Source: Ananas comosus
Lineage: Eukaryota; Streptophyta; Magnoliopsida; Poales; Bromeliaceae
Length of the DNA: 64,000 nt
Reading direction: 5' to 3'
NCBI RefSeq assembly: GCF_001540865.1
Contig: NC_033635.1
Coordinates: 2,686,231 to 2,750,230 of the forward strand
A program made the translations under genes and the position numbers. Shown here one piece after another: positions 32,910-45,656 of the stretch (positions within the stretch are counted from its first letter, which is position 1; each line of letters opens with the position of its first letter). The notes under the pieces were generated by a model. The model searched no databases. It was not told the DNA's origin and saw only the letters and a program-made list of their open reading frames with translations.

Positions 32910-33265
32910 GGGAAAACTTCAAAAACACCCCCTGTGATTTCGTGCATTCTCACTTTGCTACCCTGTGGTTTAAAACGTATCAATTTACCCCCTGTGGTTT
33001 CATTTTTATCTTTTCGGAAGCTTTTTCGTTAATATTTCGTTAAATTATATACAAAAAACTTCAGATAACCATCTATATTTATCGAATAGTCACTTTAGTA
33101 TCCTTTAATTTTAACTTTGTCACTGATTTAAAAAAATAATAATAATAAAATTGATAACAAAAAGATAAAAACGAAACCACAGGGGGGCAAATTGATACGT
33201 TTTAAACCACAGGGTAGCAAAGTGAGAATGCACGAAACCACATGGGGGGTTTTTGAAGTTTTCCC
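32910..33265. mobile_element. Mutator-like MITE family A, copy 2
   Basis: 356 bp. The left end is GGGAAAACTTCAAAAAC and the reversed right end is GGGAAAACTTCAAAAAC, identical over 17 bp. A perfect 9-bp TSD, atgtattta, lies at 32901-32909 and 33266-33274. Its near-perfect ends suggest it is the youngest of the three copies. Confidence 0.92.
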
Positions 33266-33602
33266 ATGTATTTATTACTAATTAAACTATAATTTTGAGG
33301 CCTATAAATTTTTGATTTAGTTTTTTTTTTTAAAAAAGGAGTGCGGTCTACAGACATATGCACCGGGTGTAGGATGTAATTTCTCATATCCATCTCTATG
33401 CTCTCGCTCTCTCTCTCTCTCTCTCGTGTATGAAATGTATGTAATGTTACATTACTAATGTTACATTACACATCACATCTCAATATTCCACTCTACAGTA
33501 AACATTTTGCCGCAGCTCCAAATCCATTCGATCGAGAGGGAGAGGGAGAGGGAGAGGGAGCTCGCCATTGACGACGCGTTCGTGCTTCGAATAGCTGATG
33601 AG

Positions 33603-35053
33603 ATGAAGGAGGGGGCCGATCTACTCCCGACGTCGGCGGCGAAGGCTTCCTCCGGCGGCGGCGCCGCGGCATCGGAGGCGGCGCTGTTGGGGAAGGGGCG
33701 GTACAAGTTCTGGGCCCTCGCCGCCATCGTCCTCCTCGCCTTCTGGTCCATGCTCACCGGCACCGTCACCCTCAAGTGGTCCGCCGGCGACCTGGCCCGC
33801 TTCTCCGACGACCTCGACCGCCCCCTCCACGACGACCTCGACGTCCTGGTATGTTCCCTCTACCCCTAACCCTAACCCTAACCCTAATCCCCGTTCCCCC
33901 TTTGTTTACGGATTTGATCGGATGAATTTGGGACTGGATCTGCGTGGGCGTGGCCACAGGAGATGGAGGAGAGGGAGAAGATGGTGCGGCACATGTGGGA
34001 CGTGTACGCCCACAGCGAGCGGATCAGGTTGCCGAGGTTTTGGCAGGAGGCGTTCGAGGCCGCGTACGAGGAGCTCGCCGGCGACGACGCCCGCGTCCGC
34101 GACGACGCGGTGGCGGAGATCGCCCGCATGTCCCTCCGCATGGTCGATCTCGAGCCCCCTCCCCGACACCGCCGCCACGGCCCTAAGGCAAGCGAAAAGA
34201 TCCCACCTTTCCCCAGTAATCCACTCATTATTTTTTCTTTCACTGTTTGAATCTTAAGATCTTAGGATTCTTGCCCAATTTAAGACCTTTAGTGGATGCA
34301 GTAGCCTGCTTGTTTTCGACTGACATTTACGCGCTGCTTAGCTAGAGAAAAGATGAATTGTAGGTTGTTCGAATACGAGCTTTGGAGATTTGATTTTCTC
34401 AGGGTGAAATTCGATTGGTTGGAAGCAAAAAGGTGTGTTTTTTGTGCAGGATTAATAGATGGAAGAATTAAATTCCTTACCTTCTTAGAATTTCTTATTT
34501 CTGATTTGGAATGGCAGGATGCTCCATTAATTATTTTGTACAAGAAACCATTCTTTAACATTTTTTAAAATTTACTTATTTTTCAGAATGCGGTGATTGT
34601 TTTACATGGTATTGGACCAGGTGGTGATTCGCATCTACTAGGTTGAAACAACCGTCTAATCGGAAAGAAACCTCCGTCCATTAAATTCAATGCCCATGGT
34701 TTTGATCTTTTGACAAAAGTTTGGAGCTCATACTTGAAGGGAATTATTCAAGATAACATATGTATAAGACATTCCTCTTTAACAGCTCAATTTTTTAGAG
34801 AAGTCAATTGTTTCAGAAAGTATTGCTCTTCCTAGTGCATTCTTTTGTTCTTAGATTATGTTGGCCTTTCTTCAATTGATTTCCTGGATTGACTACTGTT
34901 AGTCTTGTGTATGTAGACATCTATGATCGACAAGTAAAAGCAAATGGTATCTTTTCTTGATTGTTCCAGAATAGCGAAATGGAGAATAAGCAAAGAGATT
35001 CAAGCAGCAGGTCGAAGGGAAAGTCGACAACTTTGTTGTCTACAGGAGCCTAA
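33603..35053 (+). CDS. DUF1195-like small membrane protein, three exons
   Basis: Model: 33603-33848, 33960-34187, 34970-35053, giving 185 aa. Exon 1 encodes a disordered N-terminus and one transmembrane helix at about residues 38-56 (FWALAAIVLLAFWSMLTGT), then KWSAGDLARFSDDLD. Exon 2 encodes the conserved segment EMEEREKMVRHMWDVYAHS..RIRLPRFWQEAFEAAYEEL, which I recognise from the plant DUF1195 family (function unknown). Intron 1 is GT-AG. Intron 2 has donor AAG|GCAAGC and acceptor CCAG|AAT, a GC-AG intron; both junctions are phase 0 and exon 3 adds a Ser/Lys-rich tail ending STTLLSTGA. If intron 2 is retained the frame ends at 34250 instead. The start is the ATG at 33603, although the frame is open upstream. 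Topology suggests a single-pass protein with a soluble C-terminal domain. Confidence 0.8.
33861..33890. repeat. Short (CCCTAA)n telomere-like array inside intron 1
   Basis: Four consecutive CCCTAA units within the first intron of the DUF1195-like gene. The usual plant telomere unit is CCCTAAA, so this is the 6-base variant. An origin by chance or by double-strand-break repair is possible. Confidence 0.8.
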
Positions 35054-37310
35054 GAAGATGCAGCATTATTTACCGGACTCAAAATGCACTCAACAAGTAA
35101 TGGTGCAAAAAGCTGATATAATCAAAGTCGCCGAGGTTATTTCCTTGTTTTAGATTGCATGCCAAAAAGTTCCCTGTAATTGTTCATATGTTCTTACTCT
35201 GGGTGCATGCATGGGGCAACCTTGGCACAAAAGTGAAAATTATATTATTAAACTAGTCAAGCATTGTAGTAACTTTGATATTTAATTACTGATATTGCTG
35301 AAGGAAATCAGGCTTATATTACCAAATGAGTTAAAATTTCGCTTCAAAATTTTGATTTACTTTTCTCTATAATCAGTTTGATGCTTTAGGAAGAATGACT
35401 TGTTAAGAGTTAAGTGGGAGTTGTGGCTCCATATTTTAAACGAGACTCAGCTCGTCCACTACCTTTATCTTTTTTGTTTCGTAGATCCCAAGATCTGCTG
35501 ATATTTTAGCTTGCCATTTTGTGTGATTATATGAAATTTGATTCAGAATTAGAAGCACTTAAAAAGAAAGAAATTAAATGTAGTTTGCGCTTCAAAGACA
35601 TGGTGCAAAGGCATTGTAGTTTGGCTTAGGTGAAATAATGGAAGTGTCTTATGGTGTTTCTTTGTTATCTTTTACTATTCTTGCTTAATGTATAATAAAA
35701 GTCATGTGATGGTTCATTTACAGTGTCAAATCCTATATGAACTTCTTGTTTGAATTGGAAGCTTCTCGCTCTTTCCTCTCTACGCAGTAATGGTTTTATC
35801 TGGTTTGCATGAAAAATCGTACATGCTTGAAATGGTTTCCACCTTATACTTTGTTCACCGTTCAGCAATATATTGTGAAGTCGCATAGAGGGATTGGTCT
35901 CTTTAAATAAACTGCAATGCTATGCCCAAAAATGTTCACACCACTCCAGCTTTTTACTGTAGCACTGTTTATCGGTTGTGTTGATTGTAATATTCATTGT
36001 AAAGATTTTCCTAATCTTTTTCTTTTGTTCATTGAGATTGTCTTACTTTTTGGCTATCCAACCAAGAATTTACTGTCGGAGAATTTGTTCGGTGACATTG
36101 GCTGAATCAATTGATTGGAGCTTTTCCGGTTACTGCTTAAAAGGTTTTAAATCATTGAGCTGGTAAATCAAAAGTCTATCAAAGAGCCTTATTGAATCCG
36201 CGATTTGATTTGTGTAACATCAAGAAGCTTTACTTGACTCATCTTTGGTGATTTCATTTGTCAACTGAGGCATCTAGTGGAATCCGGGTTTTCTAAATCA
36301 ACCAGGATTTTCCATTCTCCTTGTTAACTGCATCAAGTTTTATTGCTCTTCTTTCTCCACTTTTTTTCTTTAAAAAAAAATTTCCTTCCCATTTCCCTTT
36401 TTGCTTGAGAAACCCATCCATATTGGCATATTGCATGGGCCGTGTCAAAGTATATAGATGTCAAAGTAGATAGATCATGAGCTTTCTTGTTACAACATTC
36501 GGAAAGAGGATGATGATGATGATGATGATGATGCATGCTGACTCTCAAGTCCAAATGTTGCCTATTACTGGAACGAAAAGGACTTCTAAAATGCGTCGAC
36601 CTTTGGATCGAAAAGAAATTCAAAGCAGGAAGGTCAGAACTAGATGATAAGAAAATAATACCCAGTAGTCAACGTGATCCAATCATGAATATCAAAATAA
36701 CCAAAAATATTTGCAAAAAAAGATGCGCTAACGACTCCCAAGATAAACAAAGATTTGAGAACCTTCGAAAGAGACCTGTGCTAAGAAAAATGATTAGCCA
36801 CGTTCTATTGATGCGACTGGAGTACAAGAACCCAAACCCAAACTTAGTCAAAGATACTCGAGCTGCATAAACAAGGCTGAGCATAAACAAAACTGAGCAC
36901 CATAGACGAGAGAAACCATTAAAATGATCAATATATGAAATCACTACACTTCGATTAGATGTCATAAACAGCACTACCTTCAAAGGTTAATCCAAAGTTG
37001 GAAGTACTTGCCCAAACACATGCTACAACTATATCAGGACACAATAGCACAAACACCCCAAGCTAGCTAGTAAAGGAGGCCGTTGTGCAATTTTAACTTT
37101 TTGCAGAATGACATCAAGAACTATAGCTAAGGTTTCACGGAAAAGCCGCACTCCAGGTCACTTTAACAGCCGTGTCCGTACTTCTCCTAAACTAATTGCA
37201 ATTAATTAGCTCTAATCCTCATAAACCGTGTCAGTGTAACTTTACCAGACCTTATATTCATCAATCTATGTACAGGAAACCTAATACCAAAGACCCGACT
37301 CTTGGAAACC
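35054..37310. other. Intergenic region between DUF1195-like and BAH-agenet genes
   Basis: Convergent 3' flanks. No domain-bearing frame is seen. A (GAT)n run occurs at about 36508-36533. Confidence 0.55.
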
Positions 37311-37740
37311 TCAATTCTCACCACCTAATTCCTCGTCGCAGTTTTCTTCCACACTTTCATCCCTAGGGCGCTTCCCAAGATCAGTTTGTTTCTCATTTTC
37401 CAGATGCATGGAACTATTACCATTCAAACTGGTTTCTGCTTGCTTAGTTTCTCCGTTTGAATTGGTTTGCAGGGCGGCAGCTTCTTGGTCGGACATAGCA
37501 GAACTGCCCGATTCTGCCCTTTTGGTGGAGATTGAGCATAATGTCATCCTTGTTCCATGATTCATTGCAGGTACTGTGGATAAGATATCCGGCTTAGCTT
37601 CGATATCAACCCATCTGTTCCCTACCCAGTCTTTTGAAACCCTTGCATTTTTCCGTTGGCATACTAGAAGGACATCTTCACCTGAGACCACAGGAGAATC
37701 AGCCATTTTCAACCTCCTTAACGTCAAGCTGAAGCTTGAG

Positions 37741-37788
<48 letters not shown>

Positions 37789-38435
37789 GGTGGAAAGGAT
37801 TCTGAGCTGTATAGATGCACACAACTAGGCAAAAAGATAGCTAACTGGAAAATAGCATGTTTTAATGTTGCAAACTGTTGACTAGAGAATCTACGGGAAG
37901 GATAGATACCTGGGAAATAAACATGTATGTTATCATCCCGACAGTTGTCTACACCAACAACGACGCCTTCCCACCAGCCATCATTCCACCAGACATCAAC
38001 AGCAGTTCCAGTTTTAGAAACAATGTCATCTGGCAAACGAACACATGTAGGACATGGACGAACTGTAAGACGGTTCGAACATCTCATTCCCAGCTTATCA
38101 GGAGCTGCTGGCCTAAAAGCAGGTACCCATTCCTACATTGAAATTGATTAGTTTATATCCAGCCGAAGAAAAAAATAGTAATAACAATGACAAAAACAGG
38201 GTGAATATAAAGAAAAGAAGTTTCATCGAACTAGATGAGAAATCAGCACAGAAAGATATATATTACACCAAAAGTAACAACAAGACGATTTTATATAATA
38301 CAACTACGCTACATGTAGTTATAATTGAACTGTGCAGTTGAGAATTGAAGGGCCTGCAGTTAAAATTAGTTTGCTCGAGTCTTGCCACTTTTTCACAGTT
38401 TTTATTCATATGACCAGATAGGCAATTTTAGATAC

Positions 38436-38472
<37 letters not shown>

Positions 38473-41400
38473 CAAGTAACAATATTTAGGGCCTGTTCGG
38501 ATGCATGCTCAGCATATCTCCTTTTCTTTAACCAATGGGCATGACATACTATATTTGGCTTGTGAATTCTTTATCTTCGAGTGCAATGCCAATCAAGGAT
38601 TTAAGTGTCCATCGGCACGGACAGTATCTACCGTACCGCATCATGCCAACAAGATATCGGCACCATACAACTTTCGTGCTGATGACACAACTTAAAACCC
38701 TCTATTCTTTAAATTAGTAAGTAAGTTTCTCAACAAAGTTCAAAAGATTTAATAAAAATACATAAAAAACAGTTAGAATATTTTGTTGCTAAAGAAAATA
38801 AATATTTCATGTCATTATGTGCCGGCACATATAAATTTTTTGTGACTGGCACGCATCGGCACAGCCCGACACGCACTATGCCATATCATGTCGGCAAGTT
38901 TCCAACACAACCCCATGCCACCACACTTAAATTCTTGATGCCAATAAATCATCTCGTAAGTGGAATAGCCGAATCCACTATCTTGAAAATTTCCTAAATG
39001 TAATCACAAAGGAAAGTCCCCAAATTGACCAAGTTATCACCAGATAGCATGGTCCAACATCTAAACAGGCCGTTTGGTAAAAGCCAAATATCAGCTTGAT
39101 CTATAACACATGAGGTCTATAAATAGAATTTTCTTCATGCAAATGTAGGATCATTTGAAGTACAGTATGAATGTCTGTACCTCCAAACTGCCAGAACCAT
39201 CAGCATTCAAGAGATCATCATATCCAACCTTCAATCTCTTATGTGATAATTGTAGCACAGTACACTTGAACCAGCATCCTCTAATGCCACTGTCCTGACA
39301 CAGCAACTCTATCTTCTCACCAACTTTATAAGGTGGATTCAGTTGACTGTGTGGCCCAACAAACTTCAGTGATAGAGGCCTTCTAATTAGTTTCTCATGC
39401 TTAAATTTTTGATAAGCCAGCCCGTAGTTTGTTATACGGCCCGGACGGCTGACGATTCTAGTACCCAAACAGCTCGCATAGAGTCTATTATGCTGCTTGA
39501 CAAACTTAATCCTTTTGGGTCCACCATTCTTCGTAATTTTCCCCCAGCCTGATCCTTCCACTTCCTTCTCCAACAAAGTACTAAGGCACAAAAGGGCAGA
39601 TTGATTAAAATATCCACGCAAGGTTCTTAAATCAAAGGGTTTGAATTTATTTTTGCTGTACTGACGAAAGCATAACCGAATTCCTGAGGAATTCGAAGAA
39701 AGGGGCAGTGAAGCCAAACACTTTTCATAGTGATCAGGAGTTAAAATTGTTGCAATATCATCCACACACTCCACACTGATGACTTGAGAATAAGGCGTTA
39801 TGAACACTTCACTGGGATGGGGAGAAGGTGGGGGTATTGTACAAGCAAATTCTTGATTATGATGAAACCACCGCACTTTAACCTTCTTTTGCCCTTTTTT
39901 ATCCTCATACATATCCTCCAAATATGCAAGATAGCGGTTTTCCTCCTCAGACATGACAAGCACAAAGGAATGGGCCTGCGCAGAAAGAAGAGATTGTTTC
40001 AAAAACAAATGTTTAAGTTCATTACCAGAAGTTTAGCTCATTTTGAAATGGGTATGTAAACTTTGTAAATTGTGATTTTGATAACTAATCTTATGATATA
40101 TTGATTTAACTGTCTCCCTATGAGAACTTGGTGATATTTTTTGTACTTTTTGATTGAATATTCTTTAAAATCAATATTTTGCTAGTTTCGGTTCTCGTTT
40201 CAGAATATACTATGGTTCAGGCAAATTCTATGAATTTCACCAAAAAACATGAAGGACGAAAATGCATAAAATTGGTGATACTGACAGCTATGGTAGTTCC
40301 ATTGCGACAAAATGCTTGATAATGCTGGAGTTGCTTCCCACAAGTCCAGGAAATGCCAGACCAAGTAATGTCGGAGTTGAACCCTTTATTCTGAGATAGA
40401 AATTCAAAGTGACCAATGTGCTTTCATGTGGGAAGAAAAAGAATGAAATTTTATTATTTACTACACACCGCATGTTTGCACAGATAGCCTCCAGTATTAC
40501 CGAATCCGTTTGACTCAACTGCAGCACCAAGAGGGCATGTGAGCTCATACTTCTGCGACCCTGAAGTAGGATGTAATATATTATCTAAGTAATTTTACAT
40601 TATTATTAAAGAAATAAAGGTATGAGAACATCCATCAACATCTCTTTTGGAGAAATAAAACAATTAAACAGCTTTCAAACAACAACTTGCTCCTAATATG
40701 TATTTCCTGTAAGAGATTGACAAAGCATGAACATATGCTACTGTTCAAGTAAATTCCAACAATCAATTCAACAAGGCTTTTAGTAGCTTAAAGTTATGTT
40801 GCTAGAGTTTTTAAACTTAACTCAGAATCTTGAAAAGAGGGAGGAAGAACAGAACAAGCAGGCATGTCCTATTAATCTTGAGAAATGCCAGATAAGTTTA
40901 ATTAAGCTAATTATTATGCTAATAACTCAGAAAGGGTAACCATAAAAGAGATAACATACTTATAAACATTATGTACTGATGTATAGCAGCTGGGAGACAA
41001 CATATTCAAAATAAAATCTGGGTTAAGAATAAAGATGCGGGCAGTGGGACGTAAGATGTAGAGTGGAAATGGATGGGCGGATATTCATACCAATCTAGAA
41101 AAGGAAAGGTAATTATTGGCAGTAGAATGGAATGGAGATAGATACACAAAATGGCTCAGGGACGTAAAACACACGAAACCATTACAATTAGCCCAAAGAC
41201 GAGGTACGAGATAGGGAAGATCAAAACAAAGGGAAACTTAACTACCAAGAACACCAAAAAGGCAAAAAGATTGATGCAGCCAACCACACTTAATTGGCCT
41301 ATGATGCTTTCTCAGTGAAGGATATTGCATATATACTAACTTGTATCGGTATATTAAGAGAAGAATACAACAAAATTTACTGTTTATGTTTAAGGTTTCA

Positions 41401-42133
41401 TACGAAACTTTATGTTGTAAGTTACTGTCTATGGTACATACAAGACCACAATAATGAAACTGACAAAAATGCATAAACACCAGACAAAAAATTGCCATGA
41501 AGCATACCAAATGTAAGATGATCAAACTAACCCACAAATTCTAGTACAAATTGTTCTATAGACCCTGCTAGAATCTATATGACGACCATCCATAATCAAT
41601 ATGCATTAAAGGAGATGCGCAAAACTACAATAAAAGAAAGAATATATGAAAAAGACAAACCACAATACTAAGGGAGGAAGGCAAATAATAGCGAATTAAA
41701 CACATACACCACTCATGCATCTATTCGAATCAGGGGAATATGAGAGAAGTGCAATCTATATAGAGCGCAAATAGAGTCAAACAGAACATAAATTCCCCAA
41801 CTTTTAAGCACATAACCACATGAATCGAGCGCGAGACCAGGGATTACTTTGAATCAGGCCCTTCGCTGAGAGAAACGAAGCAAGCCAATCTACAACCTCT
41901 CTTCTCGACCTCCATTTGAGGCTAGAGACCACCAATTTCTCCGACGCATAAGTTCTATAGAACTCTTCCGAGACGACGTAAAGCATATGTCTCAGACTCC
42001 TCTCCGTCCCGACAACAGCGAGATGCGAGCCGCCGGAAGAGTCCTCAAGGTAGTAATGAACCACCCGGCTCCCGCGCTCCTGCGAGACGAACTCCTCCCT
42101 CCATTTCACAAACTCCGGACAACTTTCCCCCAT
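37311..42133 (-). CDS. BAH-domain plus tandem agenet-domain chromatin reader, six exons
   Basis: Exons 42133-41848, 40560-40469, 40390-40286, 39975-39181, 38132-37910, 37681-37311; every junction is GT-AG and phase-consistent, giving 623 aa. The N-terminal module (FVKWREEFVSQERG...VVHYYLED) is followed by a BAH domain at about residues 136-250 (WSGISWTCGKQLQHYQAFCRNG..., then FVLVMSEEENRYLAYLEDMYED and KVKVRWFHHNQEF). Two agenet (Tudor-like) modules follow, at about 380-445 (KVGEKIELLCQDSGIRGCWF...LKVGYDDL) and 450-530 (GTAVDVWWNDGWWEGVVV...VYFPGED). BAH and agenet domains bind modified histones in plants, so a nuclear reader role is inferred; the family resembles the Arabidopsis agenet/BAH protein encoded at At1g68580. 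The open frame extends four codons upstream, but through GTG, so the first ATG, 42133, is chosen. Intron 5 contains a (GA)n run at 37747-37784. The acidic C-terminus is disordered. Confidence 0.9.
37747..37784. repeat. (GA)n microsatellite in an intron of the BAH-agenet gene
   Basis: About 19 GA units between exons 5 and 6, close to the acceptor side on the reverse strand, where it reads as a CT tract. Confidence 0.9.
38440..38470. repeat. (AC)n microsatellite in intron 4 of the BAH-agenet gene
   Basis: An uninterrupted CA dinucleotide run of about 15 units. Confidence 0.95.
38595..38930. repeat. Dispersed CGGCACGATACGG-type repeat, copy 2 (intronic)
   Basis: This aligns in reverse orientation with 16974-17340. 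It shares 'agtatctaccgtaccgcatc', 'gttgctaaagaaaataaatatttcat', 'tgtgccggcacatataaatttt' and 'ggcacgcatcggcacag'. It is inside intron 4 of the BAH-agenet gene. Confidence 0.55.
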
Positions 42134-42857
42134 TTCCACTTCCACCGAGCGCCAAATCGCCTCAAGGTTTCATCCCAAACAAGGATCTCTCTTAACAGTT
42201 AGCGAGCGTGAGAGATTCCGAGAGGAAACAACACAGAGCTAGGGTTAGAGAAGCCATAATACGACCAAAACCCACCACCCAAAACGGCAAGTTCCTAAGC
42301 CTACAGGGCTGGAGGAAACGGGAGTGGGGCACCGAGAAGCTTGAAGCGGAAAGGGTTAAGGTTCAGCAAGAATCTCTCCATGGCCGCAAAATCCGGGGGG
42401 GTTGTGGGAGAGGGGGAAGTTAGGTTCCCTCCGATCCGCACCAAAAGCCCGAGAACGGCGAGGAGAAGCCCTAGAACGGGGCGGCGGAGCTCACCCAGGA
42501 AGCAGAAACCCTAGAGGAGAGGGCGCGGCAGGATCGGAGCCTATGGCGAGGCGGAGAGCTCAAAGGGAAGGGTGGGGCCATGGTGGGAAGGGGGAGGGGG
42601 AGAAGGGGTCTGAGGGAGGAGGAGGAGGAGGACGACGACGACGACGGAGAGGAGAGGAGGCATGGGTTGGGGAAGGAGAAGGGAGAGCCCGAGGAGGAAG
42701 AAGAAGAAGAAGAAGAAGAAGAGGAGGTTTGTGTTTCTCTCTCTTCTCTTTCTGTCTCTAATCTCTCTCTACACTTTCAATTAGGCTGAGGAGAGAGAGA
42801 GAGAGAGAGGAGAGAGGAGAGAGGGAGAGGAGGGTGGATAAGAATTAAGAAGAGGAG

Positions 42858-42896
<39 letters not shown>

Positions 42897-42970
42897 TGTT
42901 TTCTCTCTCTCTCGTCAGTTTCTCTCTCTACTTTTTTAGAGAGAGAGAGAGAGAGGGAGGGAGAGAGGGG
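42134..42970 (-). promoter_or_regulatory. GA/CT-rich promoter and leader of the BAH-agenet gene
   Basis: Upstream of the reverse-strand start. It includes a G/A-rich stretch (42400-42730), a (GA)n run at 42790-42815, a (CT)n run at 42861-42893 and another (GA)n at 42941-42960, forming alternating complementary purine/pyrimidine tracts. Open frames across it are low complexity and not credible proteins. Confidence 0.5.
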
Positions 42971-43138
42971 TTAATTAAAATTTATTTAATTAAGAGCACG
43001 GTGAGGTGGTTATGGATCGTTTTTAAGTCCAAAGAATCCCTGCGCTCGGTCTCTCTAAGCACGTGAAGTTGTTGCCTGAACCTGGTCCATAGACCGGACT
43101 ATGAAAATGATGAAAAAAGTTTCCTTTTCACTTATTAC

Positions 43139-43512
43139 AGTGTCCATTTGGTTCAACCAACGTAAAATTATAAAAAATAATTTTTTGTTAAAAAAATATT
43201 TTAATGAAATTTTTTTTACATTTTATAATGTTTGATTTGTAGCAAATTTTTTTTTGTCAATATTTGTTTGATTGAAAAAAAAAATCACATTTATTTGATT
43301 CGGTGGAAAAATAAATAAATAAATAAATTTTACGCAGCTTGAATTTTTGTTTTCCGTTGAAAAATAGCGAAAAACAAAAACTTCAATTTTTTTTCCAAAT
43401 CCATAAAAATATTTTTACGAAAAATATTTTACGTCGAGCCAAACAAGCAGAAAAGAATTTTTCATACCGAAAATTTTTTTCAGTTCATTTTACATCGAAT
43501 CAAATGCCCCCT
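43139..43512. mobile_element. MITE-like inverted repeat element
   Basis: The left end is 'gtgtccatttggttcaaccaacgtaaaa'-like; the right end, reversed, is 'gggggcatttgattcgatgtaaaat'. Inverted similarity extends about 28 bp with several mismatches around an A/T-rich centre. The TSD is not clear, so class and exact ends are uncertain. Confidence 0.5.
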
Positions 43513-44879
43513 TAGTTAATCTAAGGGATATTTTCTCGATTGTTATATAATGATAATATTATCTTTATTATATTTTTATATTTTTTATCATAAAATTTAT
43601 AGGTAATTCTAAACCCTCATAACCCTGAAAATTCGAATAAAAAGTTCTTGATTTTAGACTCGAACCTAGGAAGTCTTAATTTTGGTAGTTAGGTATCTAA
43701 TTGTCTGAGCTACAATTTATTGGTAACATCTTTATTTTAATGATTCAATTTTTTCTATAATCTTTTTTTTTAGTTTCGGTCTATCTCTATCTTAGAATTA
43801 TGCAAAAACTATTTTTTTAAACCATTTTTTTTATTTAGAATATATTCGGCCATATGAAAATAATTTTGCATTTTGTTGAAATAAGTCCTTAAACTTACCC
43901 CCTATATATATATATATATATATATAGAACTAGACTACTATACTATCGGTAGTATGGAGCGCTCTAAGAAAGAAAATTTGGTTTTTCTTCAATAGTCATA
44001 AATTTTTTTAAAAAAAAAAATCGTGCTGTGGTGTTGGTGGACTCCGACCACGCAAATTTCTAAGTTACCATCAGGAATCAGTAAATATGAAGATTCCTAT
44101 TGCGAAAGGACTTTCCAAATATAAAAGCTAATTTCTCTTAGAAATGGGTGGATCCAAATGTAAAATCAGGGTGCATTTATGGGCTCAACTTTGATCGAGC
44201 CCAGGTCTAATCTAATGATGTCGCAAAGATCAGATTGTTTAACTCAAAAGTTTGACTCCATTGTATCCGCATCAGCGTCTGTTCGACCTTCTCGAAGTTT
44301 CTAAACATTATTACTCGACAGAAATTCATCTGGTCTAAGATTTGATTCTCAGCATGCTCAATTCGGTCTCGGGTTTAAAGTGAACGCAACGAAAATTCAC
44401 AATTCATCTCATGTTTAAATGATTTTAAAGAAATGAATTTAGAGCAACATGATAGTTAATCTCTCATAGCATTTATTTTTCTGAAGTTACATGACAAAGT
44501 CATGTTCTTAACGTTTCGGAATGAAATGAATTCAAATTTCCACGCACGAACTCAGAGTCATAAACTAGGTGAGAAATAATTTTTAGTGTGCTGAAGAAAC
44601 CGGGTCAAACAGGGGATGATCTCCTGTGGCTGCTGATGCTTATTTTTAACATTCTACATTGCTAACCAATTATAAACACTCTTGACAAGTAATTTTTATC
44701 AAACGCGCGTTCCTCTTTCTATCGCTGGATATCACTAATAATATTTTTAAGATTCGAGCAAAGTACTATTCAACAGCAGAAAAGAAGTGTCTAAAAAAAA
44801 CTGTGTCTGATATAAATTTTACTGTCACCATGAGATTACCTTGGTTAGTGATCTCTAATTTAAAATAAAGGGTAAACTT

Positions 44880-45229
44880 CAAATACCACCTATGTGGTTT
44901 CGCGCTTTCTTATTTTACTATTCTGTGGTTTAAAGTATATCAAGTTAGTATCCCGTGGTTTCATTTTTATCTTTTCGTCAGCATTTTCGTTAATATTTTA
45001 TTAAATTATATATAAAAAAACTTCAGATACTCCGCTTAGGTTTTTCGAATATTCGCTTTAGTACCCTTTAATTTTAACTTTGTCACTGATTTAACGAAAA
45101 AAATTAGTGGAATCCATAATAAAAAGATAAAAATAAAACTACGGTGGACTAAATTAATACAGTTTAAACCATATGATACTAAAATAAGAAAGTATGAAAC
45201 CACAGAGGTGATATTTAAAGCTTTTTTTC
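44880..45229. mobile_element. Mutator-like MITE family A, copy 3
   Basis: 350 bp. It begins GGGTAAACTTCAAATACC and ends with the diverged complement (atatttaaagctttttttc). A perfect 9-bp TSD, taaaataaa, lies at 44871-44879 and 45230-45238. The interior matches copies 1 and 2 throughout (for example 'ttcgttaatattttattaaattatat'). Confidence 0.88.
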
Positions 45230-45614
45230 TAAAATAAAAAATACAAAATTCTGAAGTACCTACTTAGTCTTAAGAAAAACCAACTTGTATGAGTAATCAC
45301 GTGGTAGACCTAGTCGACCAAATCATCCATGGTTTAAGCAAATTAAAATGCATTAGCTACCTTGATTCAATAGCAGCCCTCTTATTTTTCTTTCTAATTA
45401 TTTTTCTTGCTTGAATTTTGGTTGGTTGGTGAAATATCAATATCAATAACTTGTTGGGCCTAAATCATTAGCCTCAAATATTTAAACCCAGTTATTATGT
45501 GAGGTCAATTTCACACTTCCAACTAGTGTATCGGCTCTGATACCATCCAGTCCACTCAGCACGCACTAATAATTTAATGGGTCCGAACCATTGGCTCAAA
45601 ATATTTACGTCAAC

Positions 45615-45656
<42 letters not shown>

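Noticed and set aside
42134..42145. Start of the BAH-agenet gene at 42145
   Set aside because: The codon there is GTG. The first ATG in frame is at 42131-42133, so the shorter protein is preferred.
42402..42789. Gly/Arg/Glu-rich open frames upstream of the BAH-agenet gene
   Set aside because: Composition is purely purine-repeat driven, with no conserved motif, in the promoter/leader of the opposite-strand gene.
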